Below are positions 27,162-36,506 of a stretch of 64,000 nucleotides of DNA, one piece after another. The first letter of the stretch is position 1; each line of letters opens with the position of its first letter. Both the position numbers and the translations under genes were made by a program. The DNA is from JAGOBP01 sp046328575 (GTDB lineage Bacteria > Chloroflexota > Anaerolineae > Fen-1058): NCBI GenBank assembly GCA_046328575.1, contig JAXLWI010000017.1, positions 1 to 64,000 on the forward strand. Direction: 5' to 3'. Below the pieces are notes generated by a model. It made no database searches and had not been told where the DNA came from. It was given only the letters and a program-made list of their open reading frames with translations.

Positions 27162-28151
27162 TTATTGGCGTTGATGCCACTGTTTCAACAACTCGGCTTC
27201 GCGTTCGCGCGTGAGGCCGTTACGCCACGCGTGATCGATCGGGCGGGTGTTGGCCCAATCGAGTGTGTCTTTGATTGTTTCGGTGAGCGGTCGAATCTTC
27301 AGGCCTGCCGCCAACGCGCGTCGATTGCTGATCGTATCGATGGCGGCTTCTTTCGCCTCCACCCACACCGGCAAATCGAGGAAAGGCTGAACGTGCCGCT
27401 CGATTAGGAATTCTTCACTGACCCAGGTCAGTTGGGCGTCGTGATTACAGACAGCCACGCACGTTTCGAGGAAACGCCGCATCGATAAGGTGTAGTCGGG
27501 GCCGACGGCGTTGTACACACCCGGGCGTTGATCTTCGACCAAGCGTACCAGCCATTCACCCAGATCACGCACGTCGATGACTTGAATTTGCTGTTCAGGG
27601 TTGCCGGGCGCAAGGACTTCGCCGCCTTGCGAGAGGCGATACGGCCAGTACGTGAAGCGATCCGATTGATCGTGCGGCCCGACGATCAAACCGGGGCGGA
27701 CAATCGTCGCGCGATTGGCGTACACCTGCTGCACGACTTTCTCGCATAAAACTTTCAACGCCCCGTAAGTCTCGTTCGTGATCGTTTCGACGGTTTCATC
27801 GGCGATGGTGGCGACGGGCGAATCTTCGTCCATGCCGATCGGATTATCGTCGCGATAAACGGACACCGACGAGATGAAAACGTACCGATCGGTTTGGCCG
27901 ACCAACGCTTCCGCGGACTGCCGCACCACGCGCGGGACATAGCCGCAGGTGTCGATCACAGCATCCCACTTTCGATCGGGCAGCGCGTCCAGCCCGTCGT
28001 CGCGATTGCCGAAAATATGCTCGACGTGAGGAAACAGATCGGGATTGGATTGACCGCGATGAAACAGCGTGATCGAATGGCCGCGCTCAAGCGCGGCCTC
28101 GACCAGATGTCGTCCTACAAAGCGTGTGCCACCGATGACGAGTAAGCGCAT
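27162..28151 (-). CDS. NAD-dependent epimerase/dehydratase family protein
   Basis: 329-residue extended short-chain dehydrogenase. The N-terminus MRLLVIGGTRFVGRHL is the NAD(P) Rossmann motif GGxxxxG. There is a serine stretch (FISSVSVY) where the catalytic Ser sits, but the usual YxxxK appears as YGALK near residue 130. The sequence style is that of the CSP41/RNA-binding-like and isoflavone-reductase-like branch rather than a classical UDP-sugar epimerase, so the substrate is unknown. It starts 6 nt after the DUF6159-like stop and is probably co-transcribed. Confidence 0.88.
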   Translation of the reverse strand: MRLLVIGGTRFVGRHLVEAALERGHSITLFHRGQSNPDLFPHVEHIFGNRDDGLDALPDRKWDAVIDTCGYVPRVVRQSAEALVGQTDRYVFISSVSVYRDDNPIGMDEDSPVATIADETVETITNETYGALKVLCEKVVQQVYANRATIVRPGLIVGPHDQSDRFTYWPYRLSQGGEVLAPGNPEQQIQVIDVRDLGEWLVRLVEDQRPGVYNAVGPDYTLSMRRFLETCVAVCNHDAQLTWVSEEFLIERHVQPFLDLPVWVEAKEAAIDTISNRRALAAGLKIRPLTETIKDTLDWANTRPIDHAWRNGLTREREAELLKQWHQRQ

Positions 28152-28157
28152 AGTCGT

Positions 28158-28994
28158 TTACTTGGTGCGAAACGCGTTCTGTACCAGACTCGCGTCGAAG
28201 AATTCGCCGGTGTCGCCGGACGTCGCGTACTGATAGACGGCGGCGGTGTAGATGCCGTTCAACGCTGAACTAAACAGTCCCAAGCCGATGAACAGCAGCA
28301 CGTAACCGACAATGACGGCGATGATCAGCGCCGTCGATTGCGTCGATGCGACTGCGACGATGACGGGCACGAACAGCAGGATCAACGCTAAGAAGATCAG
28401 GCCAAACACCGCGCCCAGTCCCAGGTTCCCGACGATCTGCTCGCCCCACGTTTTCTTCAACAACGTGCCGCTGCGTTTGATGGCATCCACCGGGCCGACG
28501 CCTTCGATGACGAGGATCGGCACCGCTAGATACGTAATCACATTCCACGCCATGCCGAACAGCGATGACACAATGCGGCCCAGCATGCCGCGCTCAGATA
28601 GCCAGCGTAAGACCATACCCACTGTCGCAGAGATCACTGCGTAACCTAGAATCGCGCCAAAGTGCTGGCTGGCGATGTTCAGGCCGTCGCGCACCGTCGG
28701 ATCGCCGCCCTTCAAGCGGATCATCGCTGCGCCCACCAACGCCGAGTTGGCGAAGATGATGATGGTGTACTGCACGACGTAGAACAGGAAGGTCACCACA
28801 ATCACGCCGAACTGACCGTTACCTTCGCTCAGTCCATCGAACATGCGCGTCAAGATCATCGGGACCATAAACGTAAGCGTAACGACGATGGAACCGACAA
28901 AAGCGATGATCGGGAAAATGATCAGTTCTTTGTCGGCGCGCAGCACCGCCCAACTGGCCTTGAGTAGCGTCCAACTGCTAGACAACCGCGACAT
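28158..28994 (-). CDS. DUF6159-like polytopic membrane protein
   Basis: 278 residues with about six hydrophobic segments, several Gly/Ala-rich. The opening RLSSSWTLLKASWAVLRADKELIIFPII is the pattern I associate with DUF6159 proteins, of unknown function. AAGGAGG lies 6 nt before the ATG, an unusually strong ribosome site. It heads a likely two- to three-gene unit with the epimerase and DUF1579-like genes. Confidence 0.78.
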   Translation of the reverse strand: MSRLSSSWTLLKASWAVLRADKELIIFPIIAFVGSIVVTLTFMVPMILTRMFDGLSEGNGQFGVIVVTFLFYVVQYTIIIFANSALVGAAMIRLKGGDPTVRDGLNIASQHFGAILGYAVISATVGMVLRWLSERGMLGRIVSSLFGMAWNVITYLAVPILVIEGVGPVDAIKRSGTLLKKTWGEQIVGNLGLGAVFGLIFLALILLFVPVIVAVASTQSTALIIAVIVGYVLLFIGLGLFSSALNGIYTAAVYQYATSGDTGEFFDASLVQNAFRTK

Positions 28995-29056
28995 GGCAGC
29001 CTCCTTGTGATAGGTAACTTGGTGAATTCATCATATCACAAGACCTCAAAAAAACC

Positions 29057-29452
29057 TTACTCTTCGTCGGGCAGCCCCATATCCGTGGCGATGCGGTAAG
29101 AGCCGTCAGGCTGGTGTTTCCAGATCACCACGAAGCGACCCGCGTCGAGAATAGGCTGACCGTCTTCGCCGCGAAATGTGTACGTGTACGCGCCGTGCTC
29201 GTAGGCGATGTCGTCTATCGGCCAGACTTTCAGCGTAGTGATCGTCACCTCGGCCGGGCCGAGGCGCTGCATGACCACAGCCATCCGATCGTGGATGGCG
29301 TCCCGACCGCGAGTGACATCGCCGCGCCAACTGAGCAGCACACCATCGGCGGTGAAGACATTCGCGAGCAGCGCCGCGTCTTGCTGCTTCCATGCCGCAA
29401 TCCATTGTGCGTTACCGGCATCGATCGCCTGTCGAATCGTGTCGAGGTCCAT
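29057..29452 (-). CDS. NTF2-like (SnoaL/YybH type) protein
   Basis: 131 residues starting at the ATG at 29452 (MDLDTIRQAI), 4 nt after the permease stop, so translation is probably coupled. The fold is that of nuclear-transport-factor-2-like proteins: a first helix with WIAAWKQQDAALLANVFTADGVLLSW, then a curved sheet with GRDAIHDRM and FVVIWKHQPDGSYRIATD. Family members are ketosteroid-isomerase-like enzymes or ligand binders. No catalytic assignment is possible. It lies last in the peptide-transport transcript. Confidence 0.85.
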   Translation of the reverse strand: MDLDTIRQAIDAGNAQWIAAWKQQDAALLANVFTADGVLLSWRGDVTRGRDAIHDRMAVVMQRLGPAEVTITTLKVWPIDDIAYEHGAYTYTFRGEDGQPILDAGRFVVIWKHQPDGSYRIATDMGLPDEE

Positions 29453-29456
29453 GCGT

Positions 29457-30491
29457 TCACCGTGTCTTGCGCATGCGCGGATCGAGTACGTCGCGCACTG
29501 CATCGCCAACCAAGTTCCAGCCTAGCGTGAACAACACGAGCGCTAGCCCCGGAAAGAAGATGATGTACCAATATTGATCGAGCGTGGTGATCCAGTTGCG
29601 GGCGAAGGCCAGCAACTGCCCCCAATCGGCGAAGCCTTGCTCCGCGCCGAGTCCCAAAAATGACAGCGCCGCGAACGTAACCACGAATGTGCCGATGTTC
29701 AATGACGCCACTACCAGCGTTGGAAAGATCGCGTTGGGCACGATGTGGCGGAGCATGATCTGCGAGTCTTTTGCGCCGACGGCGCGAGCCGCCATCACGT
29801 AGTCCCGTTCCCGCACCGATAGGATATCGCCGCGAATCAGGCGCGCGTTGCCCATCCAGCCGAAGACGATGACGGCCAAACCCGCCGTAATCAGGCCCGC
29901 CCCGCCAATGCCGGACTTGCCGCCGATGATGGGCTGCAAAATCGTGGCGGCGGTGAGCGCGGCCATGAGAAACGGGAAGGCCAAGAACACCTCGGTGATG
30001 CGCTGCAAGACCAGATCGACTACGCCGCCGTAATAGGCCGACACTGTGCCGACCACTACGCCGATCACCACCGTAAACAGCGTGATCAGAATGCCGACCA
30101 GAAATGCAGTGCGGGTGCCCCACACGACGCCGTAATAAATATCCCAGCCGCCGCTGGCCACGCCAAAGGGATGCGTCCAGTGATCGAGGCCTGTTAACGG
30201 TTGCCACCAGAACGGTAGTGGCGGTGCGTTGCGCACCCACGGCGAACCGGGTGGCAGTGGCACGGTCGCAAAACCGTCACGCGGAATCTTCATCGGGTCG
30301 CGGGCGTTGAGAGGAGTCGGAGCCAAGATCGGCGCGGCGATCGCTACCAACGCGAAGAAGCCCAGCAAAATGAAGCCGGCCAGCGACAGGCGATTGGCTA
30401 ACAATTGCCGCAAGATGCTGGGTGGCTTGCGTGACGCGGGTACTTCATCGGTCGTCAATGGATTATCAAATGGTTGAGCAATGGCAGCCAT
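29457..30491 (-). CDS. Peptide-type ABC transporter permease, DppC/OppC family
   Basis: 344-residue inner-membrane subunit of a dipeptide/oligopeptide-type importer. It has an N-terminal helix after a cytosolic stretch (RQLLANRLSLAGFILLG), a large outside loop, and five further helices. The EAA-type coupling motif is in AARAVGAKDSQIMLRHIVPN. It would pair with the upstream DppB-like subunit. No ATP-binding subunit is encoded in the locus. It is separated from dppB by 31 nt and coupled to the NTF2-like gene. Confidence 0.93.
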   Translation of the reverse strand: MAAIAQPFDNPLTTDEVPASRKPPSILRQLLANRLSLAGFILLGFFALVAIAAPILAPTPLNARDPMKIPRDGFATVPLPPGSPWVRNAPPLPFWWQPLTGLDHWTHPFGVASGGWDIYYGVVWGTRTAFLVGILITLFTVVIGVVVGTVSAYYGGVVDLVLQRITEVFLAFPFLMAALTAATILQPIIGGKSGIGGAGLITAGLAVIVFGWMGNARLIRGDILSVRERDYVMAARAVGAKDSQIMLRHIVPNAIFPTLVVASLNIGTFVVTFAALSFLGLGAEQGFADWGQLLAFARNWITTLDQYWYIIFFPGLALVLFTLGWNLVGDAVRDVLDPRMRKTR

Positions 30492-30522
30492 GTTGGCCTC
30501 CTTGGTTGCTGCAGATGGATCG

Positions 30523-31599
30523 CTAACTGATGCGCACGCGTGGATCGATCAGGCCGTAGGCAATGTCGACGACGAGATTGGCGACGAGCAAGATCAACCC
30601 GTTGAACAGCGCAAAGCCCAGCACGGTGAGCACATCCAGTTGACCGGCGGCCTGCGCGGCCACCGAACCGATGCCGGGATAGTTGAAGATGGTCTCGGTG
30701 ATGACGACGCCGTTGAGCAAGCCGACGACGGTGAAGCCTGCAATAGTCACGACGGGAATCAACGCGTTGGCGCGCGCGTGCCGATTGACCACCACCGCCT
30801 CACGGAGCCCTTTGGCGCGCGCAGTCAGCACATAGTCCTGGCGCAGCGCGTCCAACATCGATGCGCGCGTGACGCGCATCAGCAAAGCCCAGTTGATATA
30901 GGACAGTGTGAGAATGGGCAGCACCAAATGGCGCAGAGCGTCGAAGAAAATATCGAGGCGGCCGTTCAACAGCGCGTCGAAGGTGTACATGCCGGTGTAG
31001 CGCACAAACGCATCGCTATTGGCGATGGCTTTGGCCCAATCCGATAGGTTGCCCGGTGGAAACCATTGCAGCTTGGCGTAGAAGATCATCAGCACCAAAA
31101 GCCCAAAGACAAACGTCGGGAATGAGTTGCCGATCGTGCTGAAGACGCGCAGGACTTGATCGATCCATCGATTGTGATTGACCGCGGATAGCACGCCCAT
31201 GCCAATACCAACGCCGATGATGGGCAGCACGCTCCATAGGGTCAACTCAACGGTCGCCGGAAACCGCCGATTAATTACATTGGCAATCGTGTCTGAGCCA
31301 GTCTTCGACCAACCGAAGTCGCCGCGCAGGATGCCGCCTGCAATAGACTTCTCGCCGGTGTCAGGATCAGTGACCTCGCGCCCAACGAGCCACGTGCTGT
31401 ATTGCACGAGGAAGGGTTGATCGAGGCCGTACTTGTGAATCAGCGTATCGGCCTGACGCGCGTTTTTGGGTATCTCGCGCAAAAACAAGGCCAATCGCTC
31501 GTCCGGGGACAACAAGCTGATCATGCCGTAGATCAACAGACTGACGCCGAGCAATAGGAACGGCATAATCGCGATGCGACGCATAACATATGCGAACAT
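30523..31599 (-). CDS. Peptide-type ABC transporter permease, DppB/OppB family
   Basis: 358-residue inner-membrane subunit. The classical start (MFAYVMRRIAIMPFLLLGVSL) leads to the first helix, then a periplasm-side domain and five helices. The EAA coupling motif reads TARAKGLREAVVVNRHARAN. It lies downstream of the first binding protein, across a strong G/C hairpin that probably sets lower expression of the membrane subunits. Confidence 0.94.
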   Translation of the reverse strand: MFAYVMRRIAIMPFLLLGVSLLIYGMISLLSPDERLALFLREIPKNARQADTLIHKYGLDQPFLVQYSTWLVGREVTDPDTGEKSIAGGILRGDFGWSKTGSDTIANVINRRFPATVELTLWSVLPIIGVGIGMGVLSAVNHNRWIDQVLRVFSTIGNSFPTFVFGLLVLMIFYAKLQWFPPGNLSDWAKAIANSDAFVRYTGMYTFDALLNGRLDIFFDALRHLVLPILTLSYINWALLMRVTRASMLDALRQDYVLTARAKGLREAVVVNRHARANALIPVVTIAGFTVVGLLNGVVITETIFNYPGIGSVAAQAAGQLDVLTVLGFALFNGLILLVANLVVDIAYGLIDPRVRIS

Positions 31600-31623
31600 G
31601 GTCTCCTCCCAATGTTAGTCGCC

Positions 31624-31658
31624 GGGGCGAGCGCGCCGATCGGTCGCGCTCGCCCCGA
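31624..31658 (-). terminator. Strong hairpin between binding protein and permease genes
   Basis: 13-bp perfect G/C stem (CGGGGCGAGCGCG / CGCGCTCGCCCCG) with a 9-nt loop that is itself palindromic. There is no T-tract on the minus strand. Such hairpins after binding-protein genes commonly protect the upstream mRNA and reduce downstream expression. Confidence 0.6.
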
Positions 31659-31669
31659 CCGGGTCATGC

Positions 31670-33694
31670 TTAATCTTTCGAGAAGTCGTAGTAGTAGAAG
31701 TTGTTGACCAGCGAGTTGCGGTTCAAGCCGCCGAACCAACCCTTCAGATAGAGGGGCTCATAGCGGGTACGGGTCGCGATCGCCAGGATGATCTGCGGCG
31801 CGTCCTGATAGATCTCGGTGTTCAACTTGGCGTAGATCTCGGCGCGCTTGGCCTGATCGGCTTCTTTCACGCCCTGATTGATCAGCACGGCATACTTGTC
31901 GATCAACTCTTTGGGCAGGTTCTGCCGATCGGCATACGTGCCCGTCAGGTACGGCACGTACCAGTTGTGTGGATCGTGGATGTCTTCATTCCACCCTACC
32001 GTCACCACCGCGAACTGCTTGGCGCGCTGTGTGCGCAGGAAGGTCGGCCACGGCAGCGCGACCGGCGAGATGAAGAACTTGGGGTTGACCTGCGAGATGT
32101 TGGCCGCCAGAATTTCCGCAATCGATTGGCGCGCGGTGTTGCCTGCGTTATAGCCCAATTGCAGGTAGAAACCGACGTCCCAGAGTGATTGGCCGTCTTC
32201 GCTCTTCAACTCGGCGAGTTTGAATTCTTCCTCGCACTTCTTCAGATCGTAGGTGTACGATGGCGATTGATCGTACCCGGCCTGGCCGGGCAGCGTCAAC
32301 GCGAGGCTCTTGAAGCCGTCACCCAGCAGCACGTCTTTGATGTACGTGTCGATGTCGAAGCAGTAGTTGAACGCGCGGCGCACGTGCACATCGCTGAAGA
32401 AGTTGCGCGGCACGCCTTCACCGTCGAGTTTGCCGCTGCCGATCAGGGTGCTGCCCTCAGCCACGTCGAATACGAACAGGACATCGGTGCGATTCGTCGC
32501 GGACATGCCCTTGTAGACGCGTAGGATGCCATCGGGATTGATGGTTTCGCATTGGTTCGTTTCGGGATCGCACTTATCGCGCACCAGCGTATCCATCTGC
32601 ACTTCGTCGGCCTTCGAGCCCAGCGTAATCGCGTCGGCGTCACCGGCCTGCAGCGCCGCGAAGCGCGTGCCGAATTCGGTCACGTTCTTAATCGTGATGC
32701 GGCTGATCTTGGCTGGACCGCGCCAGTAGTTGGGATTTGCCGTCAGGACGATCTCTTCACCGGGCGTCCAGTGATCGAGCACGTACGGGCCGGTCCCCAT
32801 CGTCTTGTCGCGGATCGCGCCGGACTCTGACGGGATGCCGTAATAATTCTGCCACTTGGCGCAGTCACCATCCCAGTCGCCGTTGTCGCCGACCCACTTC
32901 TTATTCACGACCGACGCCCACGGACCGCCCGCTAGCGATGAGAGGTACGGTCCCCACGGCCCGACGAGGTTCATCGTGACTGTGCGGCTGGCATTGTCGA
33001 AAGTCACCGCTTTCTTCACTGTCTCGCACGCCGCCGCGAGTTTCTTGGCATCCGCCTTCTTCAGCGTGTCGGCTTCGCCGACCAACGCGCCGGACGGATC
33101 AACCAGATAGGTCGAGTCGTCGATGCCTAGAATGGCCTGCGTCATCAGGAACGACGGCGCGTTCGGATCGCCCACCAACATCGAGCGCCAGAACGAATAC
33201 GCCACATCTTCGGCGGTCAGCGGAGAGCCATCGCTGAACTTCACGCCGTCGTGGATGGTCCACACGTATTGCAGACCACCGTTATCAAGTGGCTTCGGAT
33301 CGGGAATGGATTCGGCCAACAGCGGGACAAACTTGACCGGGTCTTTACCATCGAAGGTAATGAGATTCTCGTAAATGTTTTGCAGCAAGCCACCGCCTGC
33401 ACTCTCGTAATCGACGTGTGGGTCAAGCGTTTCGGGATCGCCAAAGGTGTACCAGACAAACGAGTTGGGATCCTTAGACTTAGTGCCTTTGTCCGAGACC
33501 GGCGGCGTTGTCGGTTGCGCGGGAGGTTCCGTCGGTTTAGCGGGCACATCGGTGGGCTTCACAGTCGGCGCCGATGTCGGTGCTTGGACCGCTGGGGCCT
33601 GGGTTGCAGTAGGCGCAGGCGCTGGCGCACAGGCGGTAATGACGAGACTGATGACGGTTAACACGACCAATACGGCATACTTGAGGCGATACAT
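31670..33694 (-). CDS. Peptide-type ABC transporter substrate-binding lipoprotein, copy 1
   Basis: 674-residue family 5 extracellular solute-binding protein (DppA/OppA type). A lipoprotein signal ends at SLVITAC with the lipid-anchored Cys22, followed by a 45-residue Pro/Thr/Ala linker (PTATQAPA, KPTEPPAQPT). The binding domain has PETLDPHVDYESAGG, DGVKFSDGSPLTAEDVAYSFWR and a long C-terminal lobe. GGAGGAGAAC lies directly before the ATG. It is about 60-65% identical by eye to the next gene upstream, a tandem duplication that has diverged. The ligand is unknown. Confidence 0.94.
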   Translation of the reverse strand: MYRLKYAVLVVLTVISLVITACAPAPAPTATQAPAVQAPTSAPTVKPTDVPAKPTEPPAQPTTPPVSDKGTKSKDPNSFVWYTFGDPETLDPHVDYESAGGGLLQNIYENLITFDGKDPVKFVPLLAESIPDPKPLDNGGLQYVWTIHDGVKFSDGSPLTAEDVAYSFWRSMLVGDPNAPSFLMTQAILGIDDSTYLVDPSGALVGEADTLKKADAKKLAAACETVKKAVTFDNASRTVTMNLVGPWGPYLSSLAGGPWASVVNKKWVGDNGDWDGDCAKWQNYYGIPSESGAIRDKTMGTGPYVLDHWTPGEEIVLTANPNYWRGPAKISRITIKNVTEFGTRFAALQAGDADAITLGSKADEVQMDTLVRDKCDPETNQCETINPDGILRVYKGMSATNRTDVLFVFDVAEGSTLIGSGKLDGEGVPRNFFSDVHVRRAFNYCFDIDTYIKDVLLGDGFKSLALTLPGQAGYDQSPSYTYDLKKCEEEFKLAELKSEDGQSLWDVGFYLQLGYNAGNTARQSIAEILAANISQVNPKFFISPVALPWPTFLRTQRAKQFAVVTVGWNEDIHDPHNWYVPYLTGTYADRQNLPKELIDKYAVLINQGVKEADQAKRAEIYAKLNTEIYQDAPQIILAIATRTRYEPLYLKGWFGGLNRNSLVNNFYYYDFSKD

Positions 33695-34006
33695 GTTCTC
33701 CTCCTACAGAGAATGTCCCGGCTCTATCGACCGGGTTATGGCCGCCGAAGAGGCGCAGTCTTCAGATGCGGCGACACCGGACGATGGTCGGTAGAGCCAG
33801 TGAGTTGAGTTTGACGGATCACGAATGTGCGATGACCAATCGAGCGCGCCGCTTCACCTCCTTACACCGTTCGATCGATCTACCAGGCCCGCGATCGGTT
33901 TTCAGGCCCGATCGATCCGGCGTGCAAATTCGGTTGTGCGTTGAGAAGTTGTGTTGCCTTAACCGGAGCGGCACACGCCGCTCCGGTTTGACAGTCAGTG
34001 TTGCCG
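33695..34006 (-). promoter_or_regulatory. Leader between the two binding-protein genes with conserved element
   Basis: 312 nt without a gene. In sense (minus) order it holds a 12-bp hairpin AACCGGAGCGGC/GCCGCTCCGGTT (33961-33988), the block GCCGGATCGATCGG, a second GATCGATCG, AAGGAGGTGA (about 33857-33866), and CAAACTCAAC followed by CACTGGCTC (about 33798-33815). The last four are shared, in the same order, with the leader of copy 2. AAGGAGGTGA is not followed by a credible start codon. Confidence 0.65.
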
Positions 34007-36040
34007 TCAGTTCTTGGATAGCGCGTACCAATAGAAGTTGTTGTAGACGCTGCTCAACAACGGATTCTGATTGACGCTGCCATACCAGCCCTTCATGTAC
34101 AGCGGTTCGTAGTAATGGAAGTTGGCGGTCGCCAGGATGATCTTGGGCGCATCCTCATACACGATCTGGTTCAGTTCGCTGTAGATCGCCGCCCGCTTCG
34201 CCGGATCGAGTTCGGCTACGCCTTCATCGACGTACTTCTTGTACTTGTCGACGAGTTCCTTAGGCAGGTTCTGCCGATCGGCATAGGTCCCGATCAAGTG
34301 CGGCACGTACCAGTTGTGCGGATCGTGTAGGTCTTCGGCCCAACCCACTGACACCGCCGGGAATTGCTTGGCGCGTTGTGCGCGCAGGAACGTCGGCCAC
34401 GGCAATGCTACGGGCGAGATGAAGAAACTCTGATTCACCTGCGCTACATCGGCCGCCAGAATCTCGGCGATCGATTGTCGGCCGGTATTGCCTGCGTTGT
34501 AGCCCAACTGCAGGTAGAAGCCGGTATCCCAGAGCGACTTGCCATCCTCAGATTTCAGTTCCGCGGCTTTGAACTCTTCCTCGCACTTTTGCAGATCGAA
34601 CGTGTAGTGCGGTGAGCCGTCGTAGCCGGGTTGGCCGGGCAGCGATAGCGCGAGTGATTGAGTCCCGTCGCTCAAGAGCACATCCTTGATGTACGTGTCC
34701 CAATCGAAGCAGTAGTTAAACGCGCGGCGCACGTGTACGTCGCTGAAGAAGTTCAGCGGCACGCCTTCGCCATCGAGTTTGCCGCTGCCGACGAACGGGC
34801 TGCCTTCGGCCACCGTAAACGTCAGCAGAATATCGGTGCGGCTGGTGGACGGCAGATTGCCGTACGAGCGCAGGATGCCGTTCGGATTAACAGTCTTGCA
34901 TTCGCCGGTATCCTTGTCGCACTCATCGCGTACCAGCGTGTTCATCTGCGTTTCATCGGCCTTGGAGCCGAGCGAGATGAAGTCCGCATCACCGGCTTGC
35001 AGTGAAGCAAAGCGTGTGCCAAACTCGGTCACATCTTTGATGACGATGCGCTTGAGCGCAGCTTCGCCTTTGCGGTAGTCGGGATTGGCTACCAAAACGA
35101 TCTCTTCACCCGGCGTCCAGTGATCGAGTTTGTAGGGGCCGGTGCCGTTCGTCTTGTCGTGCAGCACACCGGATTCTGTCGGGATGCCGTAGAAGTTCTG
35201 CCACGTCTTGCAATCACCGTCCCAATCGCCTTGCTCGGCGACCCACTTCTTATCGACGACGTAAGCCCACCCACCACCGCCAAGGGTGGCGAGGAACGGC
35301 CCCCACGGATGTACCAGTTTCATCGTAATGGTACGGTTCGCCTCATCGAAGGTCACTGCATCTTTGACTTTCTGGCAGGCGGCCTCGAGTTTCTTAGGAT
35401 CGGCCTTCTTCAAACCATCGCGATCACCCGTCAACGCGCCACTGGGATCCACCAACTCCGATGGATCACCGGTGTTGAAGAACGGCTGCGTCATCAAGAT
35501 CGAAGGCGAGTTCGGATCGCCGACAAGCAGCGTGCGCCAGAACGAATAAGCCACGTCTTCAGTTGTCAGCGGATCGCCGTTGTGGAACTTGACGCCGTCG
35601 ATGATCTTCCACGTGTATTGCACGCCGCCATCGTCGGTCTTGACCGGATCGGGAATCGACTCGGCCAGCACCGGTTCAAACTTTGTTGGATCAGGTCCGG
35701 CAAAGCCCACTAAGCCTTCGTAGACGTTTTGCAGCACATTGCTTCCGGCGCTTTCGTAATCGACGTGTGGATCAAGTGATTCCGGTTCGCCGAACGTCGT
35801 GTAGAAGAAAGTGTTGGGGTCTTTCGATTTGGTCCCTTTGTCAGACACCGGCGGCGTAGTCGGCTGAGCGGGAGGCTCGGTCGGTTTGACGGGCACGTCG
35901 GTGGGTTTAGCGGTCGGAGCTGTGGTCGGAGCCTGGGCAGGAGCCTGAGTGGCCGTCGGCGTGGGTGCCGGCGCGCAGGCCGACACGACGATACTCAGAA
36001 TCGTGAGCGCCGCGAGCACAGCAAATTTGACACGAAACAT
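34007..36040 (-). CDS. Peptide-type ABC transporter substrate-binding lipoprotein, copy 2
   Basis: 677-residue family 5 solute-binding lipoprotein, the first gene of the transport operon. GGAGGAGAAC before the ATG at 36040 fixes the start, although the frame is open to 36184. The lipobox is SIVVSAC, with a linker rich in PTAT and KPTEPPAQPT. The body (PESLDPHVDYESAGS, DGVKFHNGDPLTTEDVAYSFWR) aligns with copy 1 along its whole length. Two binding proteins sharing one permease pair would widen the substrate range. The ligand is unknown. Confidence 0.94.
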   Translation of the reverse strand: MFRVKFAVLAALTILSIVVSACAPAPTPTATQAPAQAPTTAPTAKPTDVPVKPTEPPAQPTTPPVSDKGTKSKDPNTFFYTTFGEPESLDPHVDYESAGSNVLQNVYEGLVGFAGPDPTKFEPVLAESIPDPVKTDDGGVQYTWKIIDGVKFHNGDPLTTEDVAYSFWRTLLVGDPNSPSILMTQPFFNTGDPSELVDPSGALTGDRDGLKKADPKKLEAACQKVKDAVTFDEANRTITMKLVHPWGPFLATLGGGGWAYVVDKKWVAEQGDWDGDCKTWQNFYGIPTESGVLHDKTNGTGPYKLDHWTPGEEIVLVANPDYRKGEAALKRIVIKDVTEFGTRFASLQAGDADFISLGSKADETQMNTLVRDECDKDTGECKTVNPNGILRSYGNLPSTSRTDILLTFTVAEGSPFVGSGKLDGEGVPLNFFSDVHVRRAFNYCFDWDTYIKDVLLSDGTQSLALSLPGQPGYDGSPHYTFDLQKCEEEFKAAELKSEDGKSLWDTGFYLQLGYNAGNTGRQSIAEILAADVAQVNQSFFISPVALPWPTFLRAQRAKQFPAVSVGWAEDLHDPHNWYVPHLIGTYADRQNLPKELVDKYKKYVDEGVAELDPAKRAAIYSELNQIVYEDAPKIILATANFHYYEPLYMKGWYGSVNQNPLLSSVYNNFYWYALSKN

Positions 36041-36404
36041 GTTCTCCTCCTGATTGAGCGTAATCGGCCGACTCGATCGATCGGATCTTGGTGGCGCGAA
36101 GATTGCGCAATCTTTAAACGCCGCATTTCCGATGGTTGACGGTCGAGCCAGTGCGTTGAGTTTGAGCGACATAGGGACAACCAATAATCAAAGCCGCGGC
36201 CTCACCTCCTTCACAACCCGATCGATCTTCCGCGCCGATCGATCCGGCGGCTAAAACCAACAAAGCGCCGACAGCCGCCGGCGCTTTGATAACTTTGAAC
36301 GGAGTGAAGTTGATAGCGCGGCTTCGCCCAAAGCCACTCGCTTCACTCCGCCGTGGAGAAACGCGGGAATCGCAGCAAGCAACCGATAGTGTGTCTCCCG
36401 CTTG
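36041..36404 (-). promoter_or_regulatory. Long structured 5' leader of the transporter operon
   Basis: From the predicted transcript start near 36404 the leader runs 364 nt. In order it has a stem CGGAGTGAAG/CTTCACTCCG (36350-36300) with inner GGCTT/AAGCC pairing, then a 10-bp terminator-like hairpin CAAAGCGCCG/CGGCGCTTTG (36288-36261) followed by TTGGTTTTAG. Next come two GATCGATC palindromes that can pair, AAGGAGGTGA (about 36205-36214), the conserved block CAAACTCAAC/CACTGGCTC, and a palindrome AAGATTGCGCAATCTT (36114-36099) before the true ribosome site. An attenuator or riboregulator is the likely reading. Confidence 0.6.
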
Positions 36405-36410
36405 CGAGGC

Positions 36411-36440
36411 AGTGTAGCAGGGGATGGGGTGGGGTGTCAC
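36411..36440 (-). promoter_or_regulatory. Candidate promoter of the transporter operon
   Basis: Minus strand: GTGACA (36440-36435), 18 nt, TACACT (36416-36411), with TGC directly before the -10 (extended -10). An inverted repeat ACCCACC-TAAA-GGTGGGT at 36439-36456 overlaps the -35 and could be an operator. Confidence 0.6.
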
Positions 36441-36506
36441 CCACCTAAAGGTGGGTTGACGCGGTCGGGTCGAGGTTCAATTTGTGAGAACCGCAAATTT
36501 CGACCG

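Noticed and set aside
29245..30240. A 331-codon open frame opposite/within the DppC permease
   Set aside because: It is an out-of-frame shadow of the permease and NTF2-like genes, Arg/His-rich with no domain; GC-rich third positions cause many such frames here.
33798..33866. Leader peptide after AAGGAGGTGA in the transporter leaders
   Set aside because: No start codon lies at a proper distance in both copies, and lengths differ; kept only as an alternative in the finding.
36041..36184. N-terminal extension of binding protein copy 2
   Set aside because: The ATG at 36040 has a perfect GGAGGAG site and begins a lipoprotein signal; the extension has no such features.
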